Positions 29,804-41,384 of a DNA stretch of 64,000 nt are shown here, piece by piece. Source of the stretch: Serpens gallinarum (GTDB taxonomy: Bacteria > Pseudomonadota > Gammaproteobacteria > Pseudomonadales > Pseudomonadaceae); contig NZ_JACSQG010000003.1 of NCBI RefSeq assembly GCF_014836765.1, positions 333,181-397,180 of the forward strand. The letters are read 5' to 3'. Made by a program: the position numbers and the translations under genes. The notes under the pieces were generated by a model, which saw nothing but the letters and a program-made list of their open reading frames with translations, was not told the origin of the DNA and did not search any database. Within the stretch, counting starts at the first letter, position 1. Each line of letters starts with the position of its first letter.

Positions 29804-30495
29804 GCGGATTGGCTCCTACCGGTCTCGATCGAGAACGAAACGAAATGGCCGCTCAGCGGCAAATGTTGAACGCCGACCTGCGGCATGGGACGTGTTTCAG
29901 GGCTACCCAGCGCGGCCAGTACATGACCCAGCGAGGCCACCCACTGAGCGGCGGCATCGGCACGCTTGGCGGAAGCGCTCAGCTCCATGAGCATCCCCTG
30001 ACGGCCTTGACGCTGTTCGTGCAGCGCGAAACCCGCACCACACTGGTTCAGCTCCTGGCCGAAACGCGTGGCACAACCGGCGGCGCCCTCTGCGGTGAGC
30101 AGCTGGTGCCGCGAGCCGCGTGCATCCACGCCGTGCTGGCCCAGCCACTGGATCTCGGCCCCGGCACTGCGTGCCAGATCCACAATCAGCGTGGCGCTGG
30201 CGTCATCCAGCAGGCCGATGATGCGTTGCGGTTGCGGGCTGTTGAGCAGCGCCGACACCTGACGAATGTGTTCCAGCCCCGAATCGGTGTGCTGAAACTT
30301 CAATGCGGGGTTGTGCGTCTGCGCCCCCAGCATGAAGGCTGCGCCGACGGTGCTGTCACTCACCAGCACCAACGCCGGCTCGACCGGTGTGCGGAACAGG
30401 CCGGCGGCCAGGCTGACCCCACTCGCGCTCAGGGCCAAGCCAGACAAACCACTCAGCGCTGCGCCCTTGAGAAGAGAGCGACGGGCGAGGTTCAT
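29800..30495 (-). CDS. pchX: PchX-like protein of the 4-cresol operon, function unknown
   Basis: 231 residues. The N-terminus A-R-R-S-L-L-K-G-A-A-L plus a hydrophobic stretch ending A-A-G looks like a twin-arginine (Tat) signal. No cofactor or catalytic motif is recognised in the rest. Position between the cytochrome gene and pchF, with 4-base overlaps on both sides (ATGA), matches pchX in the known pchACXF order of 4-cresol operons, where its role is unresolved. A chaperone or assembly role for export or flavinylation of PchF is plausible, since Tat substrates may travel as a complex, but this is inference. Confidence 0.8.
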   Translation of the reverse strand: MNLARRSLLKGAALSGLSGLALSASGVSLAAGLFRTPVEPALVLVSDSTVGAAFMLGAQTHNPALKFQHTDSGLEHIRQVSALLNSPQPQRIIGLLDDASATLIVDLARSAGAEIQWLGQHGVDARGSRHQLLTAEGAAGCATRFGQELNQCGAGFALHEQRQGRQGMLMELSASAKRADAAAQWVASLGHVLAALGSPETRPMPQVGVQHLPLSGHFVSFSIETGRSQSA

Positions 30496-30842
30496 GGTTT
30501 GCTTCCTTCCGTCTTGGCCGCCCGGGCCGGGGACTTCTGAATGTATTCCCCCACTTCCTGCAGCGACTTATCGTCGATATAGGACGCAGTGAACGCCGGC
30601 ATGGCACGGAAACCGTTACGCACGATGGCGGTGATGTATTCCGGCGGCAGTCCGCGACCGAAGAGTTCGGGGCCGACGCCAATGTCGTGGCAATGGCCGC
30701 ACACTTTTTCGTAGACATTCTGACCACCGCGCCATTTTCCATCCCCGTCAGCGGATGCTGCGCCAGACAACATCAACAGCGGGAGGGACAGGCCAAGCAC
30801 GCAGGACCGCCAGCAGGCCTTTCGGCTCTGGTATGGGAACAT
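30492..30842 (-). CDS. pchC: 4-cresol dehydrogenase, cytochrome c subunit
   Basis: 116 residues. Signal peptide (hydrophobic segment ending A-A-S-A near residue 31), single c-type heme motif C-G-H-C-H at 48-52, and a likely axial Met in R-A-M-P-A-F (81). It accepts electrons from PchF and passes them to the periplasmic chain. GAGGAG precedes the ATG. It overlaps pchX by 4 bases and follows pchA by 36 bases. Confidence 0.94.
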   Translation of the reverse strand: MFPYQSRKACWRSCVLGLSLPLLMLSGAASADGDGKWRGGQNVYEKVCGHCHDIGVGPELFGRGLPPEYITAIVRNGFRAMPAFTASYIDDKSLQEVGEYIQKSPARAAKTEGSKP

Positions 30843-30878
30843 GTGTTGCTCCTCTCTTAAGTTATGAGTGATAGGGAA

Positions 30879-32768
<1,890 letters not shown>

Positions 32769-34607
32769 ATGAAAGGCAACCCAGCAAAATCTTCCGTCGA
32801 CGACAACCGCCTCGCAGGCCGACTCCATCTGCTTGTCAACACTACCGACACCCTCCGGCACAGCGGGATTCCCAGCGCCGAACACTTGGCGCAGACCCTG
32901 GCCTTCGCGCCGCAGGATGGCTTCGTCTGGCTGTGCGGCCAGCGCATGATGCTGATGCAGCACGCCTCGTTTACCGCCATGCGCCGCGAGCTGGTCACCT
33001 CCCTGGGCATGGACAAGGCTCGAGAGCTGATGACCCGGCTGGGCCGGGATGCCGGCACCCGAGACGCGCAAAAGGTCATACAACGATGGCCCGAGGGGAA
33101 TCACGCCGCGCTGTATTCCGCAGGTCCGCACCTGCACATGCTGCGAGGCATGGTGAATGTCGAAGCGATACGCTTCGAAATCGACAGCAGCCAGGGGCAT
33201 TTCTATTCCGAGTTCCTTTGGCACGAATCATTTGAAGATGACGAGCACATCAGCAACCACGGACTCGGAGATTATTCCGCTTGCTGGCTGGGTATCGGCT
33301 ATGCCAGTGGCTACGCCTCCGCGATTACCGGACGCCAGATCGTCTTTCGCGAAGTCGAATGCCGCGCCATGGGCCATTCGGCCTGCAGGGTCATCGGCAA
33401 ACCGGCGGATCGCTGGGAGGACGCTGAGAATGATCGTATTTCGCCGGGCGCGCAGACTCCTTATGCGCCAACGCTCGCGGAAGGGCCTCTCTACTACTAC
33501 GAAACCCTGGATGCAGCCGGCGAGCAGTCGCCCATGGTGGGCGTGTCTCCTGCCTTTCAAACGGCCAAACGGTTGCTGGAAAAAGTGGCACCGACTCGGG
33601 CAACCGTGCTGTTGACCGGTGAGTCGGGGGTGGGTAAAGAACTCTTCGCCCGCACCCTGCACCAGGCGAGCCGTCGCCACGACAAACCCTGGGTCGCGCT
33701 CAACTGCGCCACGCTGCCGGAAAACCTGGTGGAATCCGAGCTATTCGGCGTGGAACGCGGCGCCTTTACGGGTGCCGATCGCTCACGTCCGGGCCGCTTC
33801 GAGCGGGCCAATGGCGGCACCCTGTTTCTCGATGAAATCGGCACCCTGAGCCTGAGCGCCCAGAGCAAGATCCTGCGCGCCTTGCAGGAAGGGGAAATCG
33901 AGCGGGTTGGCGGCAACCTGCCCACAAAGGTAGACGTGCGCATCATCGCCGCTACCAATGCCGACCTGCGCGCCGAAGTGGCGGCCGGGCGCTTTCGTGA
34001 AGACCTGTTCTACCGCCTGAATGTCTTCCCCATTCATTTGCCGCCCCTGCGCGAGCGACGCGAGGATATTCCGCTGCTGGCTAATCACTTCCTGCGGCAC
34101 TTCTGCCATCTGTACGAGTGTCCTGTCGCAGGGGTGAGCTCGCGTCTGGCCAACACCCTCCTCACCTACGGATTCCCGGGCAATATCCGTGAGCTGCAAA
34201 ACCTTATTGAACGCGGAGTCATCGCCGCCACTGCAGGCGAAGCGCTGGACTTGCAGCATATTTCGCTAGGCAAGGGAGAGTCGTTCACCGCACTGCAGGG
34301 CCTCACCAACAAGGGTCGATTGGAAGCCACAAGCCAACCCGCTAACGCGACTGCGACTGCGACTGCTATTCGGGAAAGCTTTACAGCGCCCGCACCTGCG
34401 AACTCCGCACACCCTGCGGAAAGCGCCTTCCACAAGCTGCAGGCGTTCATCACCGGCGAACGCAACCAGCTGGGCATCAATCTTGGCGAAGTCGAGCAGC
34501 TCCTGGTCCGCCTGGCCATGGACAGGTGCAACGGCAATATCACCGCGGCGGCGCAAGTGTTGGGCATGAGCCGGGCCCAGGTCAGCTATCGACTCAAAGC
34601 GCGTTAA
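32769..34607 (+). CDS. Sigma54-dependent activator with V4R aromatic-sensing domain (XylR/DmpR type)
   Basis: 612 residues. The N-terminal 210 residues form the XylR_N plus V4R sensor (G-Y-A-S-G-Y-A-S near 178 and C-R-A-M-G-H-S-A-C-R at 198-207, the usual V4R end). A central AAA+ domain follows with Walker A G-E-S-G-V-G-K-E at 284-291 and the sigma54 contact loop G-A-F-T-G-A-D at 331-337, then a C-terminal Fis-type helix-turn-helix (I-T-A-A-A-Q-V-L-G-M-S-R-A-Q-V-S). GAGG precedes ATG 32769; the earlier in-frame start lacks one. Divergent from pchA, so it most likely senses 4-cresol or a product and activates pchACXF. Confidence 0.92.
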   Translation: MKGNPAKSSVDDNRLAGRLHLLVNTTDTLRHSGIPSAEHLAQTLAFAPQDGFVWLCGQRMMLMQHASFTAMRRELVTSLGMDKARELMTRLGRDAGTRDAQKVIQRWPEGNHAALYSAGPHLHMLRGMVNVEAIRFEIDSSQGHFYSEFLWHESFEDDEHISNHGLGDYSACWLGIGYASGYASAITGRQIVFREVECRAMGHSACRVIGKPADRWEDAENDRISPGAQTPYAPTLAEGPLYYYETLDAAGEQSPMVGVSPAFQTAKRLLEKVAPTRATVLLTGESGVGKELFARTLHQASRRHDKPWVALNCATLPENLVESELFGVERGAFTGADRSRPGRFERANGGTLFLDEIGTLSLSAQSKILRALQEGEIERVGGNLPTKVDVRIIAATNADLRAEVAAGRFREDLFYRLNVFPIHLPPLRERREDIPLLANHFLRHFCHLYECPVAGVSSRLANTLLTYGFPGNIRELQNLIERGVIAATAGEALDLQHISLGKGESFTALQGLTNKGRLEATSQPANATATATAIRESFTAPAPANSAHPAESAFHKLQAFITGERNQLGINLGEVEQLLVRLAMDRCNGNITAAAQVLGMSRAQVSYRLKAR

Positions 34608-34610
34608 AAG

Positions 34611-34637
34611 CGGAACCCCCAGACCCCGGGGGTTCCG
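34611..34637. terminator. Hairpin between convergent regulator and SphA-type gene
   Basis: CGGAACCCCC at 34611-34620 pairs perfectly with GGGGGTTCCG at 34628-34637. On the minus strand the stem is followed by CTTTT, so it serves the SphA-type gene better than the regulator. Confidence 0.7.
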
Positions 34638-34643
34638 TCGCCA

Positions 34644-35585
34644 TCACAGTGGCACGGTCAACTTCAACCAGAAGGCATCGCCATCGGCGCGGTTGCGCAC
34701 ACCTGCTTCATTTTGCCATTTGCCGCTCAGCGCCCAACCGGACGGACTGCTGTACTGCACGGACGGGCCGATGGCAAAGGCCCGCCCACGATTGTCGGAC
34801 ACCCGATCACCGTCCTGCCGGTCGTCACTGATTTGCTTGTAGACGTAACCGCCGACTCCCACCACCCAGCCATTGCCCAGCCCCCACCCCAGCGCATAGT
34901 CGGCATGCAGCTCGCGGCCGGACTTGTAGTCCGTATCGGGGTTTTCGAAATTGTATTCGTGCATCAGGCGGACATCGGCATTCAGGCCAACGGGATCCAT
35001 GTAGGTCACCGCATACACCGCCTGGATGGTTGCGTAGTTGTTGCCCAGGTTCACCAGATCGTTTCGGTCATATTCGCTGCCGGTGGGCACCACAAAGTCG
35101 ACACCCACGGCGGTGTGCAATTTGTCACTGTGGTGAAAACCGACCACTGGGCCAAGGTGAGCATCGCCGATGCCGCGCTTGTGGTCGCGTTGACCGTTGA
35201 GGTTGAGGCGAATGTCATTGAGCGGCAGCAGCGCATGGAATCCCAGGTCCCCGCCCAGCACTTTCTGCTCGGTGACCCAGATAAAGCGCGGTACCAGCGT
35301 GGTGACGCGCAGATCGAAACTCACTCCGAGCCGGTCGCCGGAATTGTCGCGCAGCTCATTGGCCGTGTAGTTGCCGGCGAACAACTGACCATAGGTGCCC
35401 GGCGGCGGAAGGATGCCCATCAGGTAGTTCTCGATGCCCATCGGCCAGGATGAGCCGCCGCCCTCGGTGGCCTGGGCGGTGGTGATACAGCCTCCCAGAA
35501 TGACTCCCAACGCGAGCTGCTGGAAGCCGAGAAGCGGGGCACGAAGGTGAGTGGGAAATTTTTTCATGGAGGTCAGCCTGATCAT
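34644..35585 (-). CDS. SphA / MetA-type outer-membrane protein of aromatic degradation clusters
   Basis: 313 residues with an N-terminal signal peptide (hydrophobic stretch ending T-T-A-Q-A near residue 40). The mature part has G-Y-L-M/N-Y-L-M-G-I-L-P-P-P-G-T-Y near the start and many alternating aromatic strands, ending V-P-L, typical of the Phenol_MetA_deg outer-membrane barrel family found beside phenol, cresol and terpene pathways and suspected of hydrophobic substrate uptake. The first ATG (35585) has AGGAGG at a long 13-base spacing; the second (35567) has no ribosome site. It sits between the pch regulator and pobR. Confidence 0.82.
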   Translation of the reverse strand: MIRLTSMKKFPTHLRAPLLGFQQLALGVILGGCITTAQATEGGGSSWPMGIENYLMGILPPPGTYGQLFAGNYTANELRDNSGDRLGVSFDLRVTTLVPRFIWVTEQKVLGGDLGFHALLPLNDIRLNLNGQRDHKRGIGDAHLGPVVGFHHSDKLHTAVGVDFVVPTGSEYDRNDLVNLGNNYATIQAVYAVTYMDPVGLNADVRLMHEYNFENPDTDYKSGRELHADYALGWGLGNGWVVGVGGYVYKQISDDRQDGDRVSDNRGRAFAIGPSVQYSSPSGWALSGKWQNEAGVRNRADGDAFWLKLTVPL

Positions 35586-35673
35586 TTTGAAGGGATCGCC
35601 TCCTCTCTGACCATGCAGAAGCCAACCTGATCGAAAACTTTATCCTTTGAGCGCGAGCCGCGGGCCCTGTGCC

Positions 35674-36579
35674 TTAGGGGTACTCGCCGCCTGTGGAACC
35701 AAGCTCGGTATTGCCCGTCGCATTCAGCGAGGCCCGAAAGGCATTGGGCGATTGGCCGCTCAGGCGCTTGAAAAAACGCGAAAAATAGGTCGGATCGCTG
35801 AACCCCAGATTATCCGAGAGCCGGCTGATGGTCATGCCGGTATAAATCAGGTCGCGCTTGGCCTCCAGCAGCAGCCGCTGGTGTATCACCTGCAGGGCGC
35901 TCTGCCCGGTCAGCTGCCGGCACAGATTATTCAGGTAGGTACCGGAGACTCCCACACGGTGGGCATAGTCCTCCACCGACAGGTGCTCGCGGTAATGCCC
36001 CTCCACCAGCTTGATGAAACTTGCCAGATATTCGCGGCTGCGTTCCGTGCTCCTGGCGCCCAAACTTTGCCGGCGCCGGCAGATCCAGATCATCAAGGTG
36101 CTCACCATCGACTGCAACAATGTGTCCCGGAACGGCTTGCTGCCTTCATATTCAGCCAGCAGCGCCGCGAACAAGGTGTCGATGTAATGGCGTGAGTCAT
36201 CGACCGGATAACAATCCGCTCCGCTCAGGTGCGGCCCCAGCTCCGCCTCGAATCGCGCGACCAGCGGTGCCGCCAGTGTCAGCACATAGCCTTCAATATC
36301 TTCAGGGAACTGAAAACCATGCACGCAGAGCGGCGGCACCACCTGAAGTGAGGCCTGCTCGATGTTGTGACGTTTTCCCTCGATCTCGACCCGCGAATGC
36401 CCGCGCTGGATGTAGAACAGCTGAAAGAGATCCGCATGGCGATGGGGTTGAATTTCCCACTGGTACAGGCTGCTACGCCTGGAGATCGATTCACAGTGCA
36501 GCAAGTCAGGCGTAGGCCAGATTTGCTGTTCGCCATACAGCTTGAAAACGGGGACCGTCGGACTATCCAGAGGTTGCAT
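35674..36579 (-). CDS. pobR: AraC-family activator of pobA (PobR/PobC type)
   Basis: 301 residues. N-terminal cupin-like sensing domain (Q-P-H-R-H-A-D-L-F-Q-L-F-Y-I-Q-R-G is the AraC cupin pattern) and a C-terminal double helix-turn-helix (L-G-F-S-D-P-T-Y-F-S-R-F-F-K-R and G-Q-S-P-N-A-F-R). It is divergent from pobA with a 184-base gap, the standard Pseudomonas layout for the 4-hydroxybenzoate-responsive activator. ATG 36579 is favoured slightly over 36594; neither has a clear ribosome site. The Acinetobacter PobR is of the unrelated IclR type. Confidence 0.88.
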   Translation of the reverse strand: MQPLDSPTVPVFKLYGEQQIWPTPDLLHCESISRRSSLYQWEIQPHRHADLFQLFYIQRGHSRVEIEGKRHNIEQASLQVVPPLCVHGFQFPEDIEGYVLTLAAPLVARFEAELGPHLSGADCYPVDDSRHYIDTLFAALLAEYEGSKPFRDTLLQSMVSTLMIWICRRRQSLGARSTERSREYLASFIKLVEGHYREHLSVEDYAHRVGVSGTYLNNLCRQLTGQSALQVIHQRLLLEAKRDLIYTGMTISRLSDNLGFSDPTYFSRFFKRLSGQSPNAFRASLNATGNTELGSTGGEYP

Positions 36580-36622
36580 AGGTGTTCCACACATTTTGTG
36601 TTATGGGCTGTGACGAAATGGC

Positions 36623-36633
36623 CGGTAATCGAA
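36623..36633. promoter_or_regulatory. PcaR-operator-like half palindrome between pobR and pobA
   Basis: GGTAATCGAAC matches the right two thirds of the palindrome at 32681-32695 exactly; the left arm GTTC is degenerate here (GGCC). AAGTGCAATGAT follows at 36647-36658, the same neighbour string as in the pch region. Shared control by one regulator is inferred. Confidence 0.5.
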
Positions 36634-36760
36634 CGCTGTGTTCAAAAGTGCAATGATTCAGAGGATTATTACCTTATTGTGACGGCGTATTTAGGAAAAA
36701 TGCAGGGGAATTCTTCCAACCCCAGCTGCCTCCATGAGTGAGCGGCTTTTTCGGGACTAA

Positions 36761-37951
<1,191 letters not shown>

Positions 37952-37968
37952 GCCACCTAGTGAAGCCC

Positions 37969-38005
37969 ACTCCGCCTGCCCTTCCGGCAGGCGGAGTCGT
38001 TTTTG
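37969..38005 (+). terminator. Terminator of pobA
   Basis: ACTCCGCCTGCC at 37969-37980 pairs perfectly with GGCAGGCGGAGT at 37986-37997 across a five-base loop, followed by CGTTTTT. It begins 18 bases after the pobA stop. Confidence 0.93.
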
Positions 38006-38091
38006 GGGCTTGAAAATTCGCTCCAAGAACCATTGCCAAGCATCGGCTTCAGGTCGTGGGCGCTTTTCACATCCGCCCATCGGCGGCGCCT

Positions 38092-38124
38092 GGCGGACAA
38101 CGAACTGCGGTTGTCCACCCTACG
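38092..38124. repeat. Single REP-like palindrome
   Basis: GGCGGACAAC and GTTGTCCACC form a hairpin ending in CCACCCTACG, the same tail as the units at 44553-44627. It lies at the 3' end of pcaQ, between convergent pobA and pcaQ. Confidence 0.6.
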
Positions 38125-38130
38125 GCGTGC

Positions 38131-39075
38131 TTAATGAAAAGGCGGCGACGAGCCCAGGCGCACGCGAAACTCTTCCGCCACCTCGCGCAAGTGCTCGATG
38201 CACCACTGCGTTCCCACCGAGGGCGTATGCGTCGGGTTGCTGCAAATGCCGAGCGATCCCCCCGGGTCCTTGATACCCACTTCCAGTTCCGCCAGCTCGT
38301 CCTTTTCCAGATCCAGCAGCACCGCGTCACGCGGCGCGACCCAGACCGCATCGCTGAGCAGCACGTAACGACGACTCAGAGCGATGGACAGCGTTTCCAG
38401 ACGCTGCTGCGGCAGACTGGCGCCACATTGCACATACAGGCTTTCTGCATCACGACGGATGGTGGTATCAGCCGACGGCAGTACCACAGGGTAGTTCTCC
38501 AGCGCCTCAGCCTGCACAGGACTGCCAAGCAGCGCATGCCCAGGACGCACCACGAGCACCAGCGGCTCGTGATAGAGGTGCTCGAACGAAAGTCCTTCGA
38601 TCAACGGACTTTCCGTCATCCGCCCGACCACCAGGTCCAGCTCACCCACCCGCAGCAAGCCCAGCAGGTGAGCGCTCGGCCCGCCGACCACACTGATCCG
38701 CAAGGCCTCATGCTGTTCATGCAGCCGACGCACCACCTCCGGCAGAAACGCGCTTTCCACGGTACTGAGCGCGCCCAGGCGCACGCTGGAGACCTCATGG
38801 GCATGGCTGCCCAGACTGCGCACACCCTCGCGCAGCGCCTGCACGCTGACACCGGCATAACGCAGGAAAGACTGCCCTGCGCGGGTCAACACCACTCCGC
38901 TCTTGCTGCGCTCGCACAGCGAGGCGCCCAAGAACTCTTCCAGTTCGCGCAGCGTTTTTGACACGGCCGGAGGGCTGATCGCCAGGACCGAGGCCGCTCG
39001 GGCAAGGCTTCCCTGGCGCGCAATCTCCAGGAAGCAGGTCAGATGGCGAAGCTTGATGCGGTTATCGAGATTCAT
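38131..39075 (-). CDS. pcaQ: LysR-family regulator PcaQ
   Basis: 314 residues. N-terminal winged helix-turn-helix R-H-L-T-C-F-L-E-I-A-R-Q-G-S-L-A-R-A-A and S-P-P-A-V-S-K-T-L-R-E-L-E-E, then a periplasmic-binding-like effector domain. The length, the R-I-K-L-R-H-L start and the position next to pcaD fit PcaQ, which activates pca genes in response to carboxymuconate derivatives. ATG 39075 begins the conserved sequence although no purine-rich ribosome site precedes it; the frame is open further upstream. A terminator separates it from pcaD, so it probably has its own promoter in the 112 bases after that terminator or is read weakly through it. Confidence 0.9.
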   Translation of the reverse strand: MNLDNRIKLRHLTCFLEIARQGSLARAASVLAISPPAVSKTLRELEEFLGASLCERSKSGVVLTRAGQSFLRYAGVSVQALREGVRSLGSHAHEVSSVRLGALSTVESAFLPEVVRRLHEQHEALRISVVGGPSAHLLGLLRVGELDLVVGRMTESPLIEGLSFEHLYHEPLVLVVRPGHALLGSPVQAEALENYPVVLPSADTTIRRDAESLYVQCGASLPQQRLETLSIALSRRYVLLSDAVWVAPRDAVLLDLEKDELAELEVGIKDPGGSLGICSNPTHTPSVGTQWCIEHLREVAEEFRVRLGSSPPFH

Positions 39076-39185
39076 GGCGAGCGCGGAGGAGGAAAAGTCG
39101 CAACCATAGGCGCTTGGTCGCTGCCACGCCAGTGCGGCCAGGTCGCCGCCTTGAGGTTTACTTGGATTGAATCCAACAGACGAAA

Positions 39186-39220
39186 CAAGGCCCCGGTGTC
39201 CTGCCGACACCGGGGCCTTG
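39186..39220. terminator. Terminator between pcaD and pcaQ
   Basis: CAAGGCCCCGGTGTC (39186-39200) is perfectly complementary to GACACCGGGGCCTTG (39206-39220), a 15-base stem with a five-base loop, starting 7 bases after the pcaD stop on the minus strand. No long T-run follows. Confidence 0.8.
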
Positions 39221-39227
39221 TGTTCGA

Positions 39228-40016
39228 TCAGCGCTTGAGAAAATCCAGCAGCGCCTGGGTGAACCTCTCGCCCACTTCAACATTGGACAGGTGAGCGGCA
39301 TGGAAATCCACCTGTTCGGCGCCGCGAATGCGCTCCTGCATGAAGCGCCCATCAGCCGGAGTGGTGACAGCGTCCTCGGTACCGCACACGATCAGGGTCT
39401 TGGCCTGGATCGCACCCAACTGCTCACGGAAATCGCCATCGCGTACGGCAGCGCAATTGGCCGCGTAGCCCGCCGGAGAGGTGGCAACCAGCATGGACAC
39501 CACGCGGTCAGCCTCTTGCGGCTCGGCGGCGGCGAACTCCGGTGTAAACCAACGGGCGATGGTGGCATCGCGCAGGTCTCGCATGGCTTGCTGACCACCG
39601 GCGTTGACGGTGTCGATGCGCGTATTCCAACCCTCGGCGTTGCCGATTTTCGCTGCGGTGTTGCACAGCACCAGGTGGGTAATACGCTCGGGGGCGTTAA
39701 TACCCAGCCACTGACCGATCAGCCCGCCCATGGACAAGCCGCAGAACGCCGCCTTGTCGATCTTCAGCGCATCCAGCAGGGCCAGCACGTCGGAGCCCAG
39801 CTGCGCGATGCTGTAAGACCCTTCGGTGACCAGCGAGGCGCCATGGCCACGCGTGTCATAACGCACCACACGGAAGGACTTGGCCAGCGCGGGAATCTGC
39901 GTATCCCACATACCCAGGTTGGTACCCAGGGAGTTGGACAACACCAGGACCGGTGCCGCGTCGGGACCGTCGATGCGGTAATTCAGTTCGCCATCGGCAA
40001 GCTGTAGGGAAGGCAT
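39228..40016 (-). CDS. pcaD: 3-oxoadipate enol-lactonase
   Basis: 262 residues, alpha/beta hydrolase. Hydrolyses 3-oxoadipate enol-lactone to 3-oxoadipate, the step where the catechol and protocatechuate branches meet; no separate catD is present in the window, so this enzyme must serve both. Nucleophile elbow G-L-S-M-G-G has Ser95; V-C-G-T-E-D-A-V-T carries the acid region, and the C-terminal A-A-H-L-S-N-V-E the His. ATG 40016 is preceded by AGGAG. It is separated from pcaF by a REP pair. Confidence 0.95.
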   Translation of the reverse strand: MPSLQLADGELNYRIDGPDAAPVLVLSNSLGTNLGMWDTQIPALAKSFRVVRYDTRGHGASLVTEGSYSIAQLGSDVLALLDALKIDKAAFCGLSMGGLIGQWLGINAPERITHLVLCNTAAKIGNAEGWNTRIDTVNAGGQQAMRDLRDATIARWFTPEFAAAEPQEADRVVSMLVATSPAGYAANCAAVRDGDFREQLGAIQAKTLIVCGTEDAVTTPADGRFMQERIRGAEQVDFHAAHLSNVEVGERFTQALLDFLKR

Positions 40017-40060
40017 AGGAACTCCTCGAAAAAGATCACTGCGACGTAAAAACAGTCTGG

Positions 40061-40121
40061 GTGGGGCCGATTTCACATCGGCTTTGTGAAGCCTCTGCTG
40101 CCGACATTAAGTCGGCCCCAC
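40061..40121. repeat. REP-like inverted pair between pcaF and pcaD
   Basis: GTGGGGCCGA at the left end (40061-40070) and TCGGCCCCAC at the right end (40112-40121) are inverted copies. Each arm also folds on itself (CCGA-TTTCACA-TCGG and CCGAC-ATTAA-GTCGG). The sequence differs from the REPs at 13952 and 44553, so it is another REP class. It could stabilise or attenuate the pcaIJF message before pcaD. Confidence 0.75.
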
Positions 40122-40178
40122 AATGGGTTTCAGTCACGCTAAGAACCTGCTTCGCAAACGCGCGAGCAGGTCCACCCA

Positions 40179-41384
40179 TCAGACGCGTTCCAGTGCCAGC
40201 GCCAGCCCCTGGCCTACACCAATGCACATGGTAGCCAGCCCCAGCTTGCCGCCGGATTTTTCCAGCTGATGCACAGCCGTCAGGACCAAGCGTGCGCCAC
40301 TCATACCCAGCGGATGCCCCAAGGCAATCGCCCCGCCGTTGGGGTTGACCGCGGCCGCGTCGTCGGCCAGGCCGAGGTCACGCATGCAGGCCAGGCCCTG
40401 GGCGGCGAACGCTTCGTTCAGCTCGATCACGTCGAACTGCTCGATGGCGATGTCCAGGCGAGTCAGCAGCTTACGCACCGCCGGCACCGGGCCGTAGCCC
40501 ATGATGCGCGGCGCAACACCGGCGCTGGCCATGCCCAGCACCTTGGCGCGGGGCGTCAGGCCGTATTTCTCCACGGCCTCGCGGGAGGCCAGGATCATGG
40601 CCGCCGCGCCGTCGTTGACGCCCGAGGCGTTGCCGGCGGTGACCGTCTTGTCCGGGCCATTGACCGGCTTGAGCTTGGCCAGGGCTTCGGCGGAGGTGTC
40701 CGGGCGCGGATGTTCGTCGGTGTCGACGACGGTCTCGCCTTTACGGGTCTTGATCACCACCGGGACGATTTCTTCAGCGAAAAAACCTTCTGCCTGGGCG
40801 CGACCGGCCTTTTGCTGGCTGCGCAGGGCGAAGGCGTCCTGATCGGCGCGGTTGATGCCAAAGTCATCCGCGACGTTGTCGGCAGTCTGCGGCATGGCAT
40901 CGACGCCGTGCAGTTCCTTCATTTTCGGGTTCACGAAGCGCCAGCCGATGGTGGTGTCTTCGATCTTCTGCGTGCGGCCGAAGGCGGTCTCGGCCTTGCC
41001 CATTACATAGGGCGCGCGGGACATCGACTCGACGCCACCGGCGATCGCCAGCTCCATCTCACCGCAGGCAATGGCACGAAACGCACTGCCCACCGCATCC
41101 AGGCCCGAAGCGCAGAGACGGTTGAGAGTCACCCCCGGCACGCTGTCCGGAATCCCTGCCAGCAGCAGCGCCATGCGCGCCACGTTGCGGTTGTCTTCGC
41201 CGGCCTGGTTGGCGCTGCCCATGAAGACTTCGTCGATGGCCGCCGGGTCCAGCTGCGGGTTGCGCTCCAGTAGAGCCTTGAGCGGGATCGCCGCCAGGTC
41301 GTCGGCACGCACGGCGGACAGCGCACCGCCGAAACGGCCGATGGGCGTGCGCACGGCGTCGCAGATAAAGACTTCGCGGGTCAT
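40179..41384 (-). CDS. pcaF: Beta-ketoadipyl-CoA thiolase
   Basis: 401 residues. Cleaves 3-oxoadipyl-CoA into succinyl-CoA and acetyl-CoA, the last step of the pathway. The acylated Cys91 is in [19 protein letters not shown] follows; H in [10 protein letters not shown] and the second active Cys in C-I-G-V-G-Q-G close the site. The opening [15 protein letters not shown] is typical of PcaF. Its ATG overlaps the pcaJ stop by 4 bases. Confidence 0.97.
   Translation of the reverse strand: MTREVFICDAVRTPIGRFGGALSAVRADDLAAIPLKALLERNPQLDPAAIDEVFMGSANQAGEDNRNVARMALLLAGIPDSVPGVTLNRLCASGLDAVGSAFRAIACGEMELAIAGGVESMSRAPYVMGKAETAFGRTQKIEDTTIGWRFVNPKMKELHGVDAMPQTADNVADDFGINRADQDAFALRSQQKAGRAQAEGFFAEEIVPVVIKTRKGETVVDTDEHPRPDTSAEALAKLKPVNGPDKTVTAGNASGVNDGAAAMILASREAVEKYGLTPRAKVLGMASAGVAPRIMGYGPVPAVRKLLTRLDIAIEQFDVIELNEAFAAQGLACMRDLGLADDAAAVNPNGGAIALGHPLGMSGARLVLTAVHQLEKSGGKLGLATMCIGVGQGLALALERV

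Noticed and set aside
28316..29869. A 517-codon plus-strand frame opposite pchF
   Set aside because: Shadow of pchF, whose sequence is unmistakable; the antisense product has repetitive V/L/H/G composition and no ribosome site.
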